From Cervus elaphus (Eukaryota > Chordata > Mammalia > Artiodactyla > Cervidae), in contig NC_057829.1 in the NCBI RefSeq assembly GCF_910594005.1, positions 62,231,001 through 62,295,000 of the forward strand: a stretch of DNA of 64,000 nucleotides, read 5' to 3'. The notes beneath the pieces are model-generated. The model saw only the letters and a program-made list of their open reading frames with translations. It was not told the origin of the DNA and did not search any database. A program made the translations under genes and the position numbers. Positions 9,641-20,639 of this stretch are shown in pieces (positions within the stretch are counted from its first letter, which is position 1; each line of letters starts with the position of its first letter).

Positions 9641-10672
9641 AACACACAAGGAGGAAGCAAGTAAGGTGAATGGATAAATGGTGGTACATTCATGCAATGG
9701 AATATTTGTTGTTGTTCATTTGCTCAGTTGTGTCCAACTCTATATAACCCCGTGGACTGCAGCACGCCCGTCTTCTCTGTCCTCCACTATCCCCTGCAGC
9801 TTGCTCAAATTCATGTGCATTGAGTGATGTTATCTAACCATCTCATACTCTGCCACCCCCTTTTCCTTTTGCCTTCAATCTTTCCTAGCATCAGGGTCTT
9901 CTCCAATGAGACAGCTCCTCAGGGGACCAGAGTATTAGAGTTTCAGCTTTAGCATCCATCTTTCCAATGAATATTCAGGGTTGATTTCCTTTAGGATCGA
10001 CTGGTTTGATCTCCTTGCAGTCCAAGGAACTCTCAAGAGTCTTCTTTAGCACCACAGTTCAAAAGCATCAATTCTTTGACTCTCAGCCTTCTTTATGGTC
10101 CAACTCTCACATTCCATACTTGACTACTGGAAAAGCTATAGTTTTGATTATACAGACCTTTGCTGGCAAAGTGATGTCTCAATGGAATATTATTCAATAA
10201 GAAAAAGAAATGAGCTATCAAGCCATGAAAAGACATAGAGGAACTTTAAATGCATGTTGACAAGGGAAAGGAGCTGATTTGAGAAGGCTACCTACTGTAT
10301 GATTCCAACGTTGGACATTCTGGAAAAGGAAAACTATGGAGATAGAAAAAAGATCAGGAGTTTTCAGGGCTTTAGGGAGGGATGAATAGACAGAGCACAG
10401 TGGATTTTTTAGGACAGTGAATCCATTTTATATAATGTGGAATGGTGGATACATTGTATTTTTGTCAAAATCCATAGAAAGTACAATGCTAAGAGTAAAC
10501 CCTAATGTAAATGGTGGCTTTTAGTTACTAACAGTCTATCAATACTGGTTTGTCAGTTATAACAAATGTACCACACTTATGCAAGATGTTAATACTAGGG
10601 GTAACTCTGTGCACTCAATTTTTCTGTAAGCCTAAAACCACTCTGAAAAATAAAGTCTATTAATTTAAAAAA
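9641..10672 (+). mobile_element. L1 LINE 3' end, split by BovB
   Basis: Sense L1 3' sequence before (9641-9706) and after (10181-10672) a nested BovB. Blocks include GAGCTATCAAGCCATGAAAA, TACTGTATGATTCCAACGTT, TACCACACTTATGCAAGATG and a terminal AATAAAGTCTATT polyadenylation-like end. The copy is 5'-truncated and old. Confidence 0.88.
9707..10180 (-). mobile_element. BovB LINE fragment with target-site duplication
   Basis: An antisense BovB inserted in the L1. It starts with TGTTGTTCATTTGCTCAGTT, then CCTTCAATCTTTCCTAGCAT, TCCAATGAATATTCAGGGTT and TTGACTCTCAGCCTTCTTTA. It is flanked by an exact 11-bp duplication AATGGAATATT (9696-9706 and 10181-10191), which defines the insertion precisely. 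Confidence 0.93.
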
Positions 10673-11139
10673 TACCACATGTGTAGATAAGTCTGCATGT
10701 ATCAAAGTCTGCCCAGATAATTGGATCTTTTAATTAACTGCCACATAGAATACAATGTTTATTAAAGGATAAGGAATGAAAATGTGCTAATTGAAAGTTA
10801 ACATGTATTAAAGACCAACAGTAACCGTAACACTAGTTTAGAAATTAGACCAAGTGATTTTTTGAGGGAAGGATATTTTATCACTGATACAGTTTAAGAC
10901 TGCTGCTTAATGACAACAAAGTGGAGACTGACTTTTGGTTTGTTTTGCTAGTTTTAAGGGTCCCGGCCATTGCACCCACGTTTTGCCTGCCCTGGGGTGG
11001 ACCACGCCTGCCCCACCCTTGGTCCACCACTGCAACAAGCCAAGTGTTTTCCGTCTTTGCACAGTATATTGCTGAATGCTGCTTCACATTTCACAAGGTC
11101 TTGTTGAGAAGAGAAAGGAACTCTTCTCGCATATCTTTT
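10673..11139. other. Intergenic, unassigned
   Basis: AT-rich to about 10,920, then a more GC-rich patch (10,960-11,040). Short frames on both strands overlap here without recognisable domains. Confidence 0.4.
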
Positions 11140-11690
11140 TAAAACATTTAATTTTCGATAGGGTTTATTTTTTAGAGCAGTTTTAGGTTTACAGCAAATT
11201 TGAGCAGAGTAGAAAGTTCCTGTATACCCCTGCCTCACACATGCACAGTCTCCTCAACTATGGACAACCCACAGCACAGTGGTACTTTTTTTTTTTATAG
11301 TCGATGAACCTGCATTGATACACCGTGGTTACTCAAAAGTCCATAGTTTACGTTAGAGTTCACTCTTGGAGTTGTGGTTCTCTGGGTTTGGACAAATGTA
11401 TAACAACATGTATCCACCATTCAGGTGAAGAGTTTGACCTAAAATCCTTCTTCTTTTTATCCTTCCCTCGTCTGTAATCCCTGGCCACCACTGATCTTTT
11501 TATTCATAGTTTTGCTTTTCCAGAAAGTCATGGAGTTGGAGTTATACAGCATTTTCAGATTGGCTTCTTTCTCTTAGTGATAATGCATTTGTTTCCACGG
11601 TGTCTTTTTGTGGTTTGATAGCTCATTTTTTTTTCTCACTTAATACTATTCCGCTGTATGAATGTGCACCACAATTTATTTATCCTCTTG
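11140..11690 (-). mobile_element. L1 LINE 3' region, antisense
   Basis: AGAGCAGTTTTAGGTTTACA, TCCATAGTTTACGTTAGAGT, TGGACAAATGTATAACAACA, GGCCACCACTGATCTTTTTA and TTTTCAGATTGGCTTCTTTC match the reverse complement of the L1 3' end. It is the same class of sequence as the sense copy at 9641-10672, in opposite orientation. Confidence 0.9.
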
Positions 11691-12639
11691 GGTCACGTGC
11701 TCCTTTCTAAGGCAGCCCCTGGCAATCGAATTACCACAAGTGACTGACAGGTGTCACCTGGAACACAGAGGAGTCCAGCCTTCTCTGAAACAGACCAACT
11801 AGCACATGAAAACATCCTCGAAGTGTTCGTTTCTACTGTCTATTGTTTCCTCGGTTTTTCTCATGGATGTGTGAATACTATCTAGAAACCTTGGATTCAA
11901 AATGTAGAAAGTATTTTTGTTTGCTTTGCATGAAGGCTTGGGGGTGCTGCTGTACTGGGATCACTGTAATTCAATTTCAAGGCTTGATATGATTGGTAAG
12001 AAACCAGGGTACAAGTCTGTGCGAGGGCTGGTTTATGTCTTGTCTGCACCCCACCCAGGGTATGTAGTTCCACTGCTGTGAGAGTGTGGGTCTCAGCGTT
12101 GCCAAGCTCGGGGTTTTCACTTCTTTTCCTCTAGCCCTGAGTGGACACTCAGACCCCAGCTCCCACTCCAGGACCCGTTTCTCCCGAGTAAGCAAACGTT
12201 CTCTGGACATTTGAGCAGCTTTGTGGGCTAGGCTCCTCTCTGGATTCTTGTCTTCTCCTGGATCTTTTTTTTTTTTTCTCCTGGATCTTATCACAGCAAT
12301 TCCTCAGGACTTTGTCATCTTTGTTGTTTTCAAGATGTTTTTCCAGGTTTTTTTGGCTCACCTTTTCACTATCCTCAGTGGAGAACTGGCCTGAATTACC
12401 TTGTCCACCCTGATCAGGAGTTCACATGAAAAATGGGTGACTGTGACCTTGCTATGTGAGAAAGAGCAACACCTGCCTTATTCACGGCAGGAGACTTTAT
12501 GACCTTCCCGGGCTTATTTTCGTCACAAAGAGCCCCACACTGGCCAGGCACACAGCTGTCCTGGTCATGAAGGATGAGTGATGCTATTGCCATGAAGTTA
12601 CTCTCTTGGCCCCAGTTTTCCTCTCATCACAAGCAGAAG
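11691..12639. other. Intergenic, unassigned
   Basis: No transposon recognised apart from a T-rich stretch near 12,265. Antisense frames at 11,977-12,294 and 12,149-12,361 are lysine/arginine-rich because of A-rich stretches; they lack domains and are not called genes. Confidence 0.45.
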
Positions 12640-12890
12640 TAGCAATAGTCGAGGAGTCAGGAGATTTGGTTTCAGTCTTGGCTTTGCCACTTGCTCATTC
12701 CTTGCCATGGATAAGGAAGTTACTTCCTCTTTTAGGTCTTTGCTTTTTTTTTTTTTTTTAATGCTTATCTGCAACCTGGGATTAAGAATCAGATCCCCTA
12801 AGATTGTTTTGGAAGATAATGTCTGTGAAGATGCCCAACTTGCTGCTTGACACATGTAGATGCTCGAAAAATGTTTGATGAATGTTAATC
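12640..12890 (-). repeat. MIR SINE, antisense
   Basis: CTTGGCTTTGCCACTTGCTC, then a TTACTTCCTCTTTTAGGTCT block and the distal GATGCTCGAAAAATGTTTGA. An internal T15-like run (about 12,746-12,760) interrupts it. Confidence 0.75.
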
Positions 12891-12939
12891 TGAACCAGTT
12901 ACATGACTGTATCGATTTAGTGGCAACTACTAGAAAAAT

Positions 12940-13330
12940 CACCCAAATAACAATAGCTTTAAAAAGAATTTATCTCTCCCTCTCATGTATCAGACATCTG
13001 AAGACAGGTGGTTCAGGGCCAGGGTGGCGACTCCACATTTGTCCAGGCCTCAGACACGATTCATCCTACTGCTCCTTGATCCTTACTGCATCCCCTTGTG
13101 GGGCAAGGATGCTGCTGAGGCTCCACCTGCATTTCAGGCGGCAAGAGAAGGAAGGGCAGGAAAGGACATGCATTCAAAGGGACTTCTTGGGGGTCCTGCA
13201 CAACACACCTGCTTAATCCTTTTGGACCAAACCTTGCATATGGCTCACACAGAGCTGCTGGGGAAGTGGGGACATGGAATCTCTGAGCTGGGTGGCACTT
13301 GGCTACTTGTAAGTTTCTTTTTCTAAGGAA
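12940..13330 (-). repeat. Old interspersed repeat, family unassigned
   Basis: AATAACAATAGCTTTAAAAA followed by GAATTTATCTCTCCCTCTCA, CCTCAGACACGATTCATCCT and TTTCAGGCGGCAAGAGAAGG. This resembles a mammal-wide element whose other copies here are at about 24,070-24,645 and 61,160-61,470. Whether it is an LTR or a DNA transposon was not settled. Confidence 0.45.
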
Positions 13331-14234
13331 ATAAGGAAAAGCAAATTTGGTAGGCAACTGGCAGTTTCTCCCACAGTGACCGTGAATGAATCACTTTTCC
13401 TTGTTGGACTTTGGTGTCCTCTTCTATAGAAATTGGTGGTGATCTGGGCACTGTTGGCTTTTTGGGTGGCGTGATTCTTCACTGTGCAGAACTGTTCTAA
13501 TGCAATGCAGGACATTGAACCTCTCTGGGCCATGCCTGTTAAGTTTCAGTAGTAGCCCCAGGCATTGTGACGACCAAAACAACCCTGCTCTTTCTAACTG
13601 CCTGTTGGGATCAATGCCACTCCTTGTTGAAAACCCTTGGACAAGACGATTCTAAGATAGTGACATCTGTGAGAGCCGGTGATTCTATGATGCTTGGGCC
13701 TCAGTAACTTCATGTGTCACACGCGCAAATGAAAAGGAGAGGATGGGGATGAAAATAGCTGCTCTTTTCATTCTCCCAGTGTTGGGAGGAGAAGGAATCC
13801 TTATGCAGCTAGAGCCAAGGTCACTGGCCTCCAGGTGGTCAGAGGAGGAGAAAAGACGGAGGAAGGAAGGAGCCAGGACAGAACCTTCCAAAGCATGGCA
13901 GGAACCCAGGACACCTGGTCCCAAGAGGGGCCCACTGCCCCTCCCAAGGCCCTCTGGAGGGAGAGCCATCTCTGGAGAAGCTGGCATGCTGGCCTCCATC
14001 TGTCATGATGGCCTCATTAGCGGCTCCCGTGTCCATTGGCGGGACCTCATAAGGGGGGCCTGTCTGACCTTTGGGGCAGCAGATGTACATCTGGCAGGCC
14101 TGATCAAGCCCAGGGGTGCTGCCTCTTCTCCTTCGGGCTCTCTGTCCTTGCCTGCCTGGGGGCCCTCCAGGGGTGGCAGTTGGGTGGGTCACAGGGTACT
14201 CAGCCCAGTGGGTTCTGATGGAGCCAGGGGGAGG
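13331..14234. other. Repeat-poor island with an E-box palindrome
   Basis: No repeats recognised. A perfect 14-bp palindrome CAGATGTACATCTG (14,080-14,093) carries two CAGATG E-boxes. Nearby are CATTAGC and CCATTGG elements (14,010-14,040). Frames on both strands (13,743-14,354 + and 13,839-14,270 -) overlap each other fully and look like chance GC-rich frames; no domain is recognised in either. Confidence 0.4.
14080..14093. promoter_or_regulatory. Perfect palindromic double E-box
   Basis: CAGATGTACATCTG is its own reverse complement and holds two overlapping-orientation CAGATG/CATCTG E-boxes of the kind preferred by proneural bHLH factors (NeuroD/Atoh type). The palindrome is visible; factor binding is inference. 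Confidence 0.35.
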
Positions 14235-14462
14235 AACTGTAGGCTCCAGAGTCACACTGCCTGGATTCAAACCAGATTTTCACACTTACTTAACTGTGTG
14301 ACTATGCCTGAGACCTCTTTGTCTATTTGGGCCTCATCTGTGCAATGGAAATAATAATAATTCATGCCTCACAAGGTTGCCATCAGGCTTAAATGAGACA
14401 ATGTTGGTAGAACATGGAGAAACGTGCCTGGCATACTTTGGGCACCCAGTAAGTGGTGGCCC
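14235..14462 (-). repeat. MIR SINE, antisense
   Basis: CCAGAGTCACACTGCCTGGA, TTCAAACCAGATTTTCACAC, a TGGAAATAATAATAATTCAT block, GGCTTAAATGAGACAATGTT and the distal TGGGCACCCAGTAAGTGG. A well-preserved, nearly full-length copy. Confidence 0.9.
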
Positions 14463-15219
14463 TTGTTCTTCTGGGCAGAGCCCTGCCTCTCTCTTTGTTC
14501 CTCGCAGGAGATTCTGGTGCACACAATACGGCTTCTGGATTTTAAGCAGCTTGGTTGAGGTTCCAGAGTCAGCCAAACCTCATGTGCTCCATCACCCCAT
14601 GATGAAGAGAGACGCTCCCTGGAGGGAGTGGGGAGTGGACCAGCTGAGGCCACACAGCAGGCAGAACCCCCAGCTGCCTCCAGCTGTGCCCATTGCAGAT
14701 CTGGAGCTCAGAGAGCCACCTGCCCCTGGGCAGACAGAGATGCAGACACAGGCCTGTATGCAGCCTTAGGGGGTCACCTGCAGCCTCATCTCAGAACCTG
14801 TGCTGGGAGTCGGGGTCACCCAGGCCACTGGCAGGGAAGGGCGCATGAAGGGCTCCTATGAGTTGCCAGCAACTCAGGGCCCCAGTTGCTTGTTGCAGGG
14901 GAAGGTGTGGGGTTGAAGGGAGCGGGCGGGCCGGGCTGGGTTCTGAAGGCACATGGGGGAGGCCAACAGAGCCATGACTCGGGCACCTCTCACCCCTCCA
15001 AAGCTCCTGCTCCTGGGGTGAGGAGAGGGGGTGAGGACTGTGCTGGGGGTGGCCGGGTCTTGAGACCAATGAGCAGGGTATGAGGTCAGGACCCGAGCCA
15101 GCGCGGTCCTGGTTGTGGCATTCAGCATCCGTGAGCTAACATAATAATTCCGGCACTATCGTTATAGATGGCCATGAATAATGAATATGAACTAGCAAGG
15201 AGTATAACTATTTTTAGTC
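14463..15219. other. GC-rich intergenic island, unassigned
   Basis: Repeat-poor and GC-rich up to about 15,120. Several mutually overlapping frames on both strands; none has a recognisable product or splice architecture. Confidence 0.4.
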
Positions 15220-15440
15220 CTTTAGTGTTTTTCGTGCTTCCTGTGTGCCAGGCATCGGGCCAGGCGCTGTCTCTGAACTGTCTCCTTTAATCCTCTAGTC
15301 TTAGGAGGGAGGTGCTGTCAGCTTTGTCTTCAAAGAGAAAATGGCACAGTGAGGTCCTCAGTGGTTAGTTCAAGGTCACACAGCAGGTGAAGCAGAAGCT
15401 GGGACTGGATCCCGCTGTGTCCACTCCATGGGTTACCCAC
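15220..15440 (+). repeat. MIR SINE
   Basis: GTGTGCCAGGCATCGGGCCA, TGTCTCCTTTAATCCTCTAG, then AGTTCAAGGTCACACAGCAG in sense MIR order. Confidence 0.85.
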
Positions 15441-15599
15441 TGGACGTAGATGCTGCTTATTAGCTGGGAACCACTTTGCCTCTTGGGATTTCCTTTTGCT
15501 CACCAGCAAGATGGATTTTTTTAAAGATACATTTATCCTGATTATGTCATTGGGTAGTGAGTGGTCAGAACTAATTGAATAAGGCATGTGACCAGTATT

Positions 15600-16220
15600 T
15601 GTATGTTCATTCATTATTCGATCAGCAATTATTTATCAAGCCCCTATCTGGAGCTGGTCACTTTTCTAGGGACCAGAGATCTTCTAGGAACCAGTAAGAA
15701 CAGTTGAGGTCCTTCCTCGGTCCCACTCATGGGATCTAAATAGGGTAGGGGGGTGGGTAAGGAAATACCCAATAAGTCTGTCAATGAAGGAACAAATATG
15801 GTGATTTCTCATAGTGTGCAGTGCTGTGAATAAGACAGGGGATGGGTCTCACTCGACCTCAGATGGGTTGGTAGAGAGGGACCATCTGAGCAGTTGGAGC
15901 AGTTGATGTAAAGAGCCAACCATATAAAGAACATTCCCCATGAGGGGTCACCAGGGAGGTCTGGCTGGTGGGTGGACCGCCATAAGCAGAGGGGAGATAG
16001 GTATGAGATGGAGCTTGGGGTCAGGCAGGGGCCACTAGGGGAGGCCTGTGGGCACTGGCAGGGAGCTTGAGTTTTACTCTCAAGGTAATGGGAGCCCAGT
16101 TGGCTGCTAACACTAGTTCAATGGCCTGATGGTGTTGGGCTGATGTTCTGCCACTCTTGAAACTGCCCCCTCTGGGTGTAGGTGTCTGCAGCCACTCCAG
16201 GCAAACACATCTATACAAGG
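15600..16220 (-). repeat. L2 LINE, antisense
   Basis: Starts TTCATTCATTATTCGATCAG and CAATTATTTATCAAGCCCCT, the reverse complement of the L2 3' terminus. A long decayed region follows, with GGTGATTTCTCATAGTGTGC and TTGAGTTTTACTCTCAAGGT. The distal extent is less certain. Confidence 0.65.
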
Positions 16221-16674
16221 CAGATGTTGCTCCCTCTGATGAATCAGAATGGCGCTAGCTGCAAGGGAGGCTAAACAAGGAGAGTCAGGTGTAGGAAGGG
16301 GTTTCTCTGGCTGGAGAGAGGAGGCAGGAAGGAGAGCTGGGGCTTGAGGTGGGGCGTGGTTGGCTGCCCCAGTGCTTCTGCATCATGCACCATCACACAC
16401 CGGCATCGGGTGGTCTGGGCTGGGCCTGAGATTCTGCATCTCTCACGAGCTCTCCAGAGACGCTGATGTGGTTGGTCTGTCGCCCACACTTCCAGGAGCA
16501 TGGGTAGACATCACTGAAGAGTTTTACGTAAGAGTGGTTACCTGATTTCTGTGGTTCTGTGGAGAAGGCCGTGTAGAGGACAAGAAGGGACATTGGGAGG
16601 CTAGTCAAGAAGCCAAAAATCCTGGTCATTTGGGTTAAGGTGGTGGCAGAGGCTATGACATTGGTGGGTGTTTA
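16221..16674. other. Intergenic, unassigned
   Basis: No recognised repeat. The opposing short frames at 16,271-16,501 and 16,393-16,629 have no recognisable domain. Confidence 0.45.
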
Positions 16675-17190
16675 TGTTATTTTTTTTTTTAATTTAGAAA
16701 ATTGTGGTAAAATATTCTTAACAAATTTTTATTATTTTAATCATTTTCAAGTGTACAATTCAGTGGCATTATATTCATTCCCAATGTTGTGCAGCCATCA
16801 TCACTATCCATTTCCATAACTTCCTCATCATCCCAAACAGAAACTCTGTACCCATTAAATAATAACTCCTCCTTCCTCCTCCACCCAGTCTCTGGTAATC
16901 TCTGTTCTACTTTCTGTCTCTATGCATGTGACTATTCTGGGATAATTCATAGAAGTAGAATCATATGATATTTGTCATATTGCTTCTGGCTTATTTCAGT
17001 TCGAATGCCTTCAAGGTTCATCTACATTGTAGCTTGTATTAGAATGTCGTTCCTTTTCACAGTTAAATAATGCTCCATTCTATGGATATTATGTGTTTTG
17101 TTCATTCATTCATCTGTTGATAGGTATTTAGGTTATTTCCACATTTTGTCCATTGTGAAGGATGCTTCTGTGAACATGGTGTGTAAGCAT
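16675..17190 (-). mobile_element. L1 LINE 3' region, antisense
   Basis: After a T run: AAGTGTACAATTCAGTGGCA, CCCAATGTTGTGCAGCCATC, TCTGTCTCTATGCATGTGAC, CTTCAAGGTTCATCTACATT and TTCATTCATCTGTTGATAGG. Same sequence class as 2086-2448 and 32,110-33,375. Confidence 0.9.
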
Positions 17191-17494
17191 CTGTTGGAGT
17201 TCAGTGGTTGGTTTTGCGATATGTTTTGGAACCATCAGAACTTGCTGATGGTAGGAAGGAAAGGCAGGGATAGAATTAAGAATGATTCCTGGTGATGGTG
17301 GCATTTACATAGATGGGGAAGACATTGTAAAGTGTTCTGCAAGCATCAGGTAGTATCAATATTTTATTATTTAGAATTGTTCTGAGGAGTTAGCTATGAA
17401 ATCGTCACTAAAGGCACCAGAACATCACTTTTATAAGTCATACATCTAGGGCCTGGGAACTCCACACTTCAGTAACTGCCTGATTTAAATTGGG

Positions 17495-17706
17495 ACTTGG
17501 CAGACGGTGGCCCACAGACCAAATCTAGCCCACCACCTGGTCTTATACAATCCGAGAGCTAAGAATAGACTTCACAGTTTTAAATGTAAATGTGAAAAAA
17601 GACCATGTAGCCCTTTAGCTGACAGTTGTTCAGTTTTGCTTTCTGGCTCACACAGCCTAAAATATTTACTGTCTGGCCCTTTCCAGAAAAAGTTTGCTGA
17701 CCCCTA
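17495..17706 (-). mobile_element. Non-autonomous hAT-type DNA transposon
   Basis: The left end reads TTGGCAGACGGTGGCCCACA and the right end TTTGCTGACCCCTAGCC. Inside is CCTAAAATATTTACTGTCTG and GCCCTTTCCAGAAAAAGTTT. The right end is the reversed terminal inverted repeat of a widespread mammalian hAT (MER-class) element starting CAGGGGTCGGCAAAC. It has no coding capacity. Confidence 0.8.
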
Positions 17707-18514
17707 GCCTAAATTAACTGCTTTGGTTCAGACTGAAGAGATGTGCTCAGTGGAAATAAAAAACAAAACAAAATCAAATCCCTCCTTACCCCTGCCAACC
17801 TACTTCCGCATTTTTCCCCCAAAAGTTCGTGTCAGCAAGTCACCCCCTACCCTGAGTCCTGCCCTCTGCAGGTCATTGGAGTAACCAGCCCCCACCAGTT
17901 GCGACCCTGAAGCTGATTAATGTCAGCATAGTGCTGTTTATCAGGAACAAGTGATTTATTTTAGCATCTAAATTTTAAATGGTGTCTATGCTTCCCAGGA
18001 AGCTGTCTGGTTTAGAAAATTGCCTCTAATAAATGCATGTTATAAATCCATTATTTTGAACCTAAAGAAAGGTATTCAAGTCTTATAAGAGAGAGTCAGT
18101 TTCTCCTCATTTTAACTAAATACATGTTGTGTACCTAAATAATGCAAAACAATGGTTTGAATGGGTGCTAAATTATCAGCTTCACAAAATGCAATCACAG
18201 CTCTTATTTTTTCAATTAATCATGGAAAAAAATCCATTTTCTGGCATGTCCCTAGTGAGGCCTTCTAAAGTATCCAAGATTCCATGGTGCTGCTCAGTCC
18301 AGTGGGCTCCATCGTGCCTTGAAGTGCTTCATGGAAGATGGCTGGAGAGGGTGACCATCCACTCACAGGCCCCGGCTTTAAGGGTTTTAACTATTGGCTC
18401 CAGTTCCAGATGGTCCTGTGAGTCCTCACCTGATTGCTCAGGGATGCTGTGACCTGCTTCTCAGGCAGATTGGGGCAGCTCATTCTTGACCTCCCAAAGT
18501 TCTTCTTCTTTTTA
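17707..18514. other. Intergenic, unassigned
   Basis: AT-rich between about 17,930 and 18,240. The frame 18,129-18,452 (107 aa) has no recognised domain or codon context and is not called a gene. Confidence 0.4.
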
Positions 18515-18678
18515 AAAAATTTATTTATTTGTCTTCATTGCAGCATGCAGGATCTTCATTTACGGCATGTGAATCCTTAGTTGCAGTATGTGGGGCTAGT
18601 TCCCTGACCAGGGCTTGAACCTGGTCCCTGTGCATTGGGAGCTCAGAGTCTTAGCCACTGGACCACCAGGGAGGTCCT
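18515..18678 (-). mobile_element. CHR-type cetartiodactyl SINE, antisense
   Basis: Reversed tRNA-derived head at the right end (CCACTGGACCACCAGGGAGG), preceded by CCCTGACCAGGGCTTGAACC, and a body with GCAGCATGCAGGATCTTCAT. The CHR family is shared by cetartiodactyls and older than Bov-tA. Confidence 0.85.
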
Positions 18679-19192
18679 GAGCTCCTGAAGTTCTGATTCT
18701 TTCGGTTCATGTTCACTCAGTGCCTGAGGGGCTGGGTGCTAAGGGGGGTCAACTTCAGCCCCAGGCTATGTCCCCTTTTTTTTGACTTCAGGGGCCAGGA
18801 TTGGGACCAGATACAGGGCTTGGACAGGCCCCAACCCTTTGGAGACTGTGGTGTGATTTCCAATAAGTTGCTCTTGGCTACCATCAAAACTCTTCACTGG
18901 AGAATTTCCCAAACAGCCACCTTTGAGGGTGCAGGGCTTGGGTAGGAGACTTTTGGGGCCCTTTGCAAATGTAGCCCCCTGCTCCTCAATACTCACTCTG
19001 CATTCCAAGGGAAACTGGGAGCAGTGGTCTTTGTCTGGCTGTGGGAAGTTCTGGGCAATGCACGTCTATGTGCCTCACCTTTGCATAACCCAGAGGGACT
19101 CCTGGGACTCTGCGCTCTCCACTGAGAACACTGGTGCAGGGGCCACTGGCTGGTTCATGTGGTGGAACTGGTTGGCGCTTCTGTCTTGCAAA
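18679..19192. other. Intergenic, unassigned
   Basis: No repeat recognised. Overlapping frames 18,709-18,945 +, 18,766-19,008 - and 18,923-19,441 + show no domain. The last runs into the antisense L2 at 19,193, which argues against coding. Confidence 0.45.
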
Positions 19193-19480
19193 GTTCATTC
19201 ATTCATTCAACAAATATTTACACTGCATCTCATACATGCCAACCACTGTCCTAGGCATTTGGGAAGCACCAGGGAGCAAAACAGACAGAGCCCCTGCCCT
19301 CGTGAGGCTACATGGACATGTATTCAGTTCTGCTGTAGAATACAGTGTGTGCAGGGGGGCCCAGATGTGGGAGGAGAGACTGCTGTGTCTGGGGTGCTGG
19401 GAAAGGTTTCACATGAGAAAAGATACTGGCTGGGATCTTGAGTGCTGAGTGGGGTTTGCCAGAGCACACAGGGGCAGGAC
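19193..19480 (-). repeat. L2 LINE, antisense
   Basis: TTCATTCATTCATTCAACAA followed by ATATTTACACTGCATCTCAT, CTAGGCATTTGGGAAGCACC, AAACAGACAGAGCCCCTGCC. This is the reverse complement of the L2 3' end and adjoining region. Confidence 0.82.
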
Positions 19481-19757
19481 TAGGGAACAGAATTCCCAGT
19501 TTGTTTGTTTGTTTTTTTTTTCTCTACAAATAAGGCAATTCCAGAAGAAGTCACTCAGAGGAAAAGGCACCTGTAGGTTGGGTTGGGGCGACTGAAGGAC
19601 TTTGAACACTGTGCCAAAGGGTCTGGACTGTGCATTTGTAGCCTCGTTTTCAGGCCCCCCTCCCCCCACAGCGAGCAACTCTAGGGGAGCCATTCACAAA
19701 GACTTGAAGATGAGTGGTGCCCCCTAAAGTTGGGTCCTGCCGTTCTTCACTGGTCAT

Positions 19758-19975
19758 GATGCGCGTGTGCATGCTCAGTCACGTCTGACTCTTGGCGACC
19801 CCATGCACTGTAGCCCAACAGCCTCCTCGGTCCATGGGTTTTCCAGTCAAGAATACTGGAGCAGGTTGCCATTTCCTTCTCCAGGGGATCTTCCCCAACC
19901 CAGGGATCAGACCTGTGTCTCCTGCGTTGGCAGGCGGATTCTTTCCCGCTGAGACACCTAGGAAGCTGTTCCTTG
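19758..19975 (-). mobile_element. Bov-tA SINE, antisense
   Basis: GCGTGTGCATGCTCAGTCAC, GACCCCATGCACTGTAGCCC, TTGCCATTTCCTTCTCCAGG, and the head-side GTTGGCAGGCGGATTCTTT. Full-length antisense copy. The open frames across it (19,767-19,952, 19,747-20,040) are repeat-derived. Confidence 0.95.
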
Positions 19976-20299
19976 GTTGTGGTCTCCCCTGGCTCCAGCC
20001 AAGGGCTGGCTGGCTGGGTGCCTTTTGGAGAGCATCCCAACTCACTGTCTCATCCCCTACCTTTCTAGTGATCACATTGAATAACTTCTCTCCTCTGAGG
20101 TGCCGGCGTGCCACACCTCCTGAATTAGGACCAGAATTCATTAGCACCTGTTTAGTTTTCTCTCTGAGCACCATCAAGGTGCCAGATTCCCTGTGCCTGT
20201 TTTTCTCAGCACAAAGTGGTTCTTTATGTACAGCGATTTTACCTGTGGGCTCAGCCCCAACTTTGGGGCTCTGAGACAGCATGCAGTGGGAGTTTAGCC

Positions 20300-20600
20300 C
20301 AGGTGTCCTCAAGTCTGGTCCTTGGAGCTCTCATCATTTTGCCGAAAATGTGGAATCTCCTCAGATCTACTAAATTTAAATTTGAATCTCCGGGTGGAGC
20401 CTGGGGTCAGTTTTTTTTGACATGCCTCCCCACATGATTCTTTGGTTGTTTTTGGACCATGTTATGCTTTTGACTAAGACCATGTAGGATCTTAGTTTCT
20501 GGACCAGGGATCAAACCTGCATCCCCTGCAGTGGAAGCTCAGACTCTTAACCACTGCACTGCCAGGTTCTCATGCTTGTAAAAGTTTGAGGACTACTGTG
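20300..20600 (+). repeat. MER20-like hAT element split by a SINE
   Basis: The left part has GTGTCCTCAAGTCTGGTCCT and GTGGAATCTCCTCAGATCTA. The right part (20,573-20,600) has AAAGTTTGAGGACTACTGTG, resembling the two ends of MER20-class nonautonomous hAT elements. A CHR SINE lies between them. Confidence 0.6.
20418..20572 (-). mobile_element. CHR-type SINE, antisense, nested
   Basis: CCATGTAGGATCTTAGTTTC, CCAGGGATCAAACCTGCATC, then a reversed head CTCTTAACCACTGCACTGCC. It interrupts the MER20-like element. Confidence 0.82.
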
Positions 20601-20639
20601 TCAGAGGAAAGCTCCGTAACATTTTGGGGAGCTGGGGCT

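Noticed and set aside
13743..14354. 203-aa sense frame with a 143-aa antisense frame overlapping it
   Set aside because: Two long frames on opposite strands over the same GC-rich DNA indicate composition rather than coding; the sense frame also runs into an antisense MIR.
19779..20312. 177-aa antisense frame and the opposite 160-aa frame
   Set aside because: Both cross the Bov-tA at 19,758-19,975 and share its typical translations.
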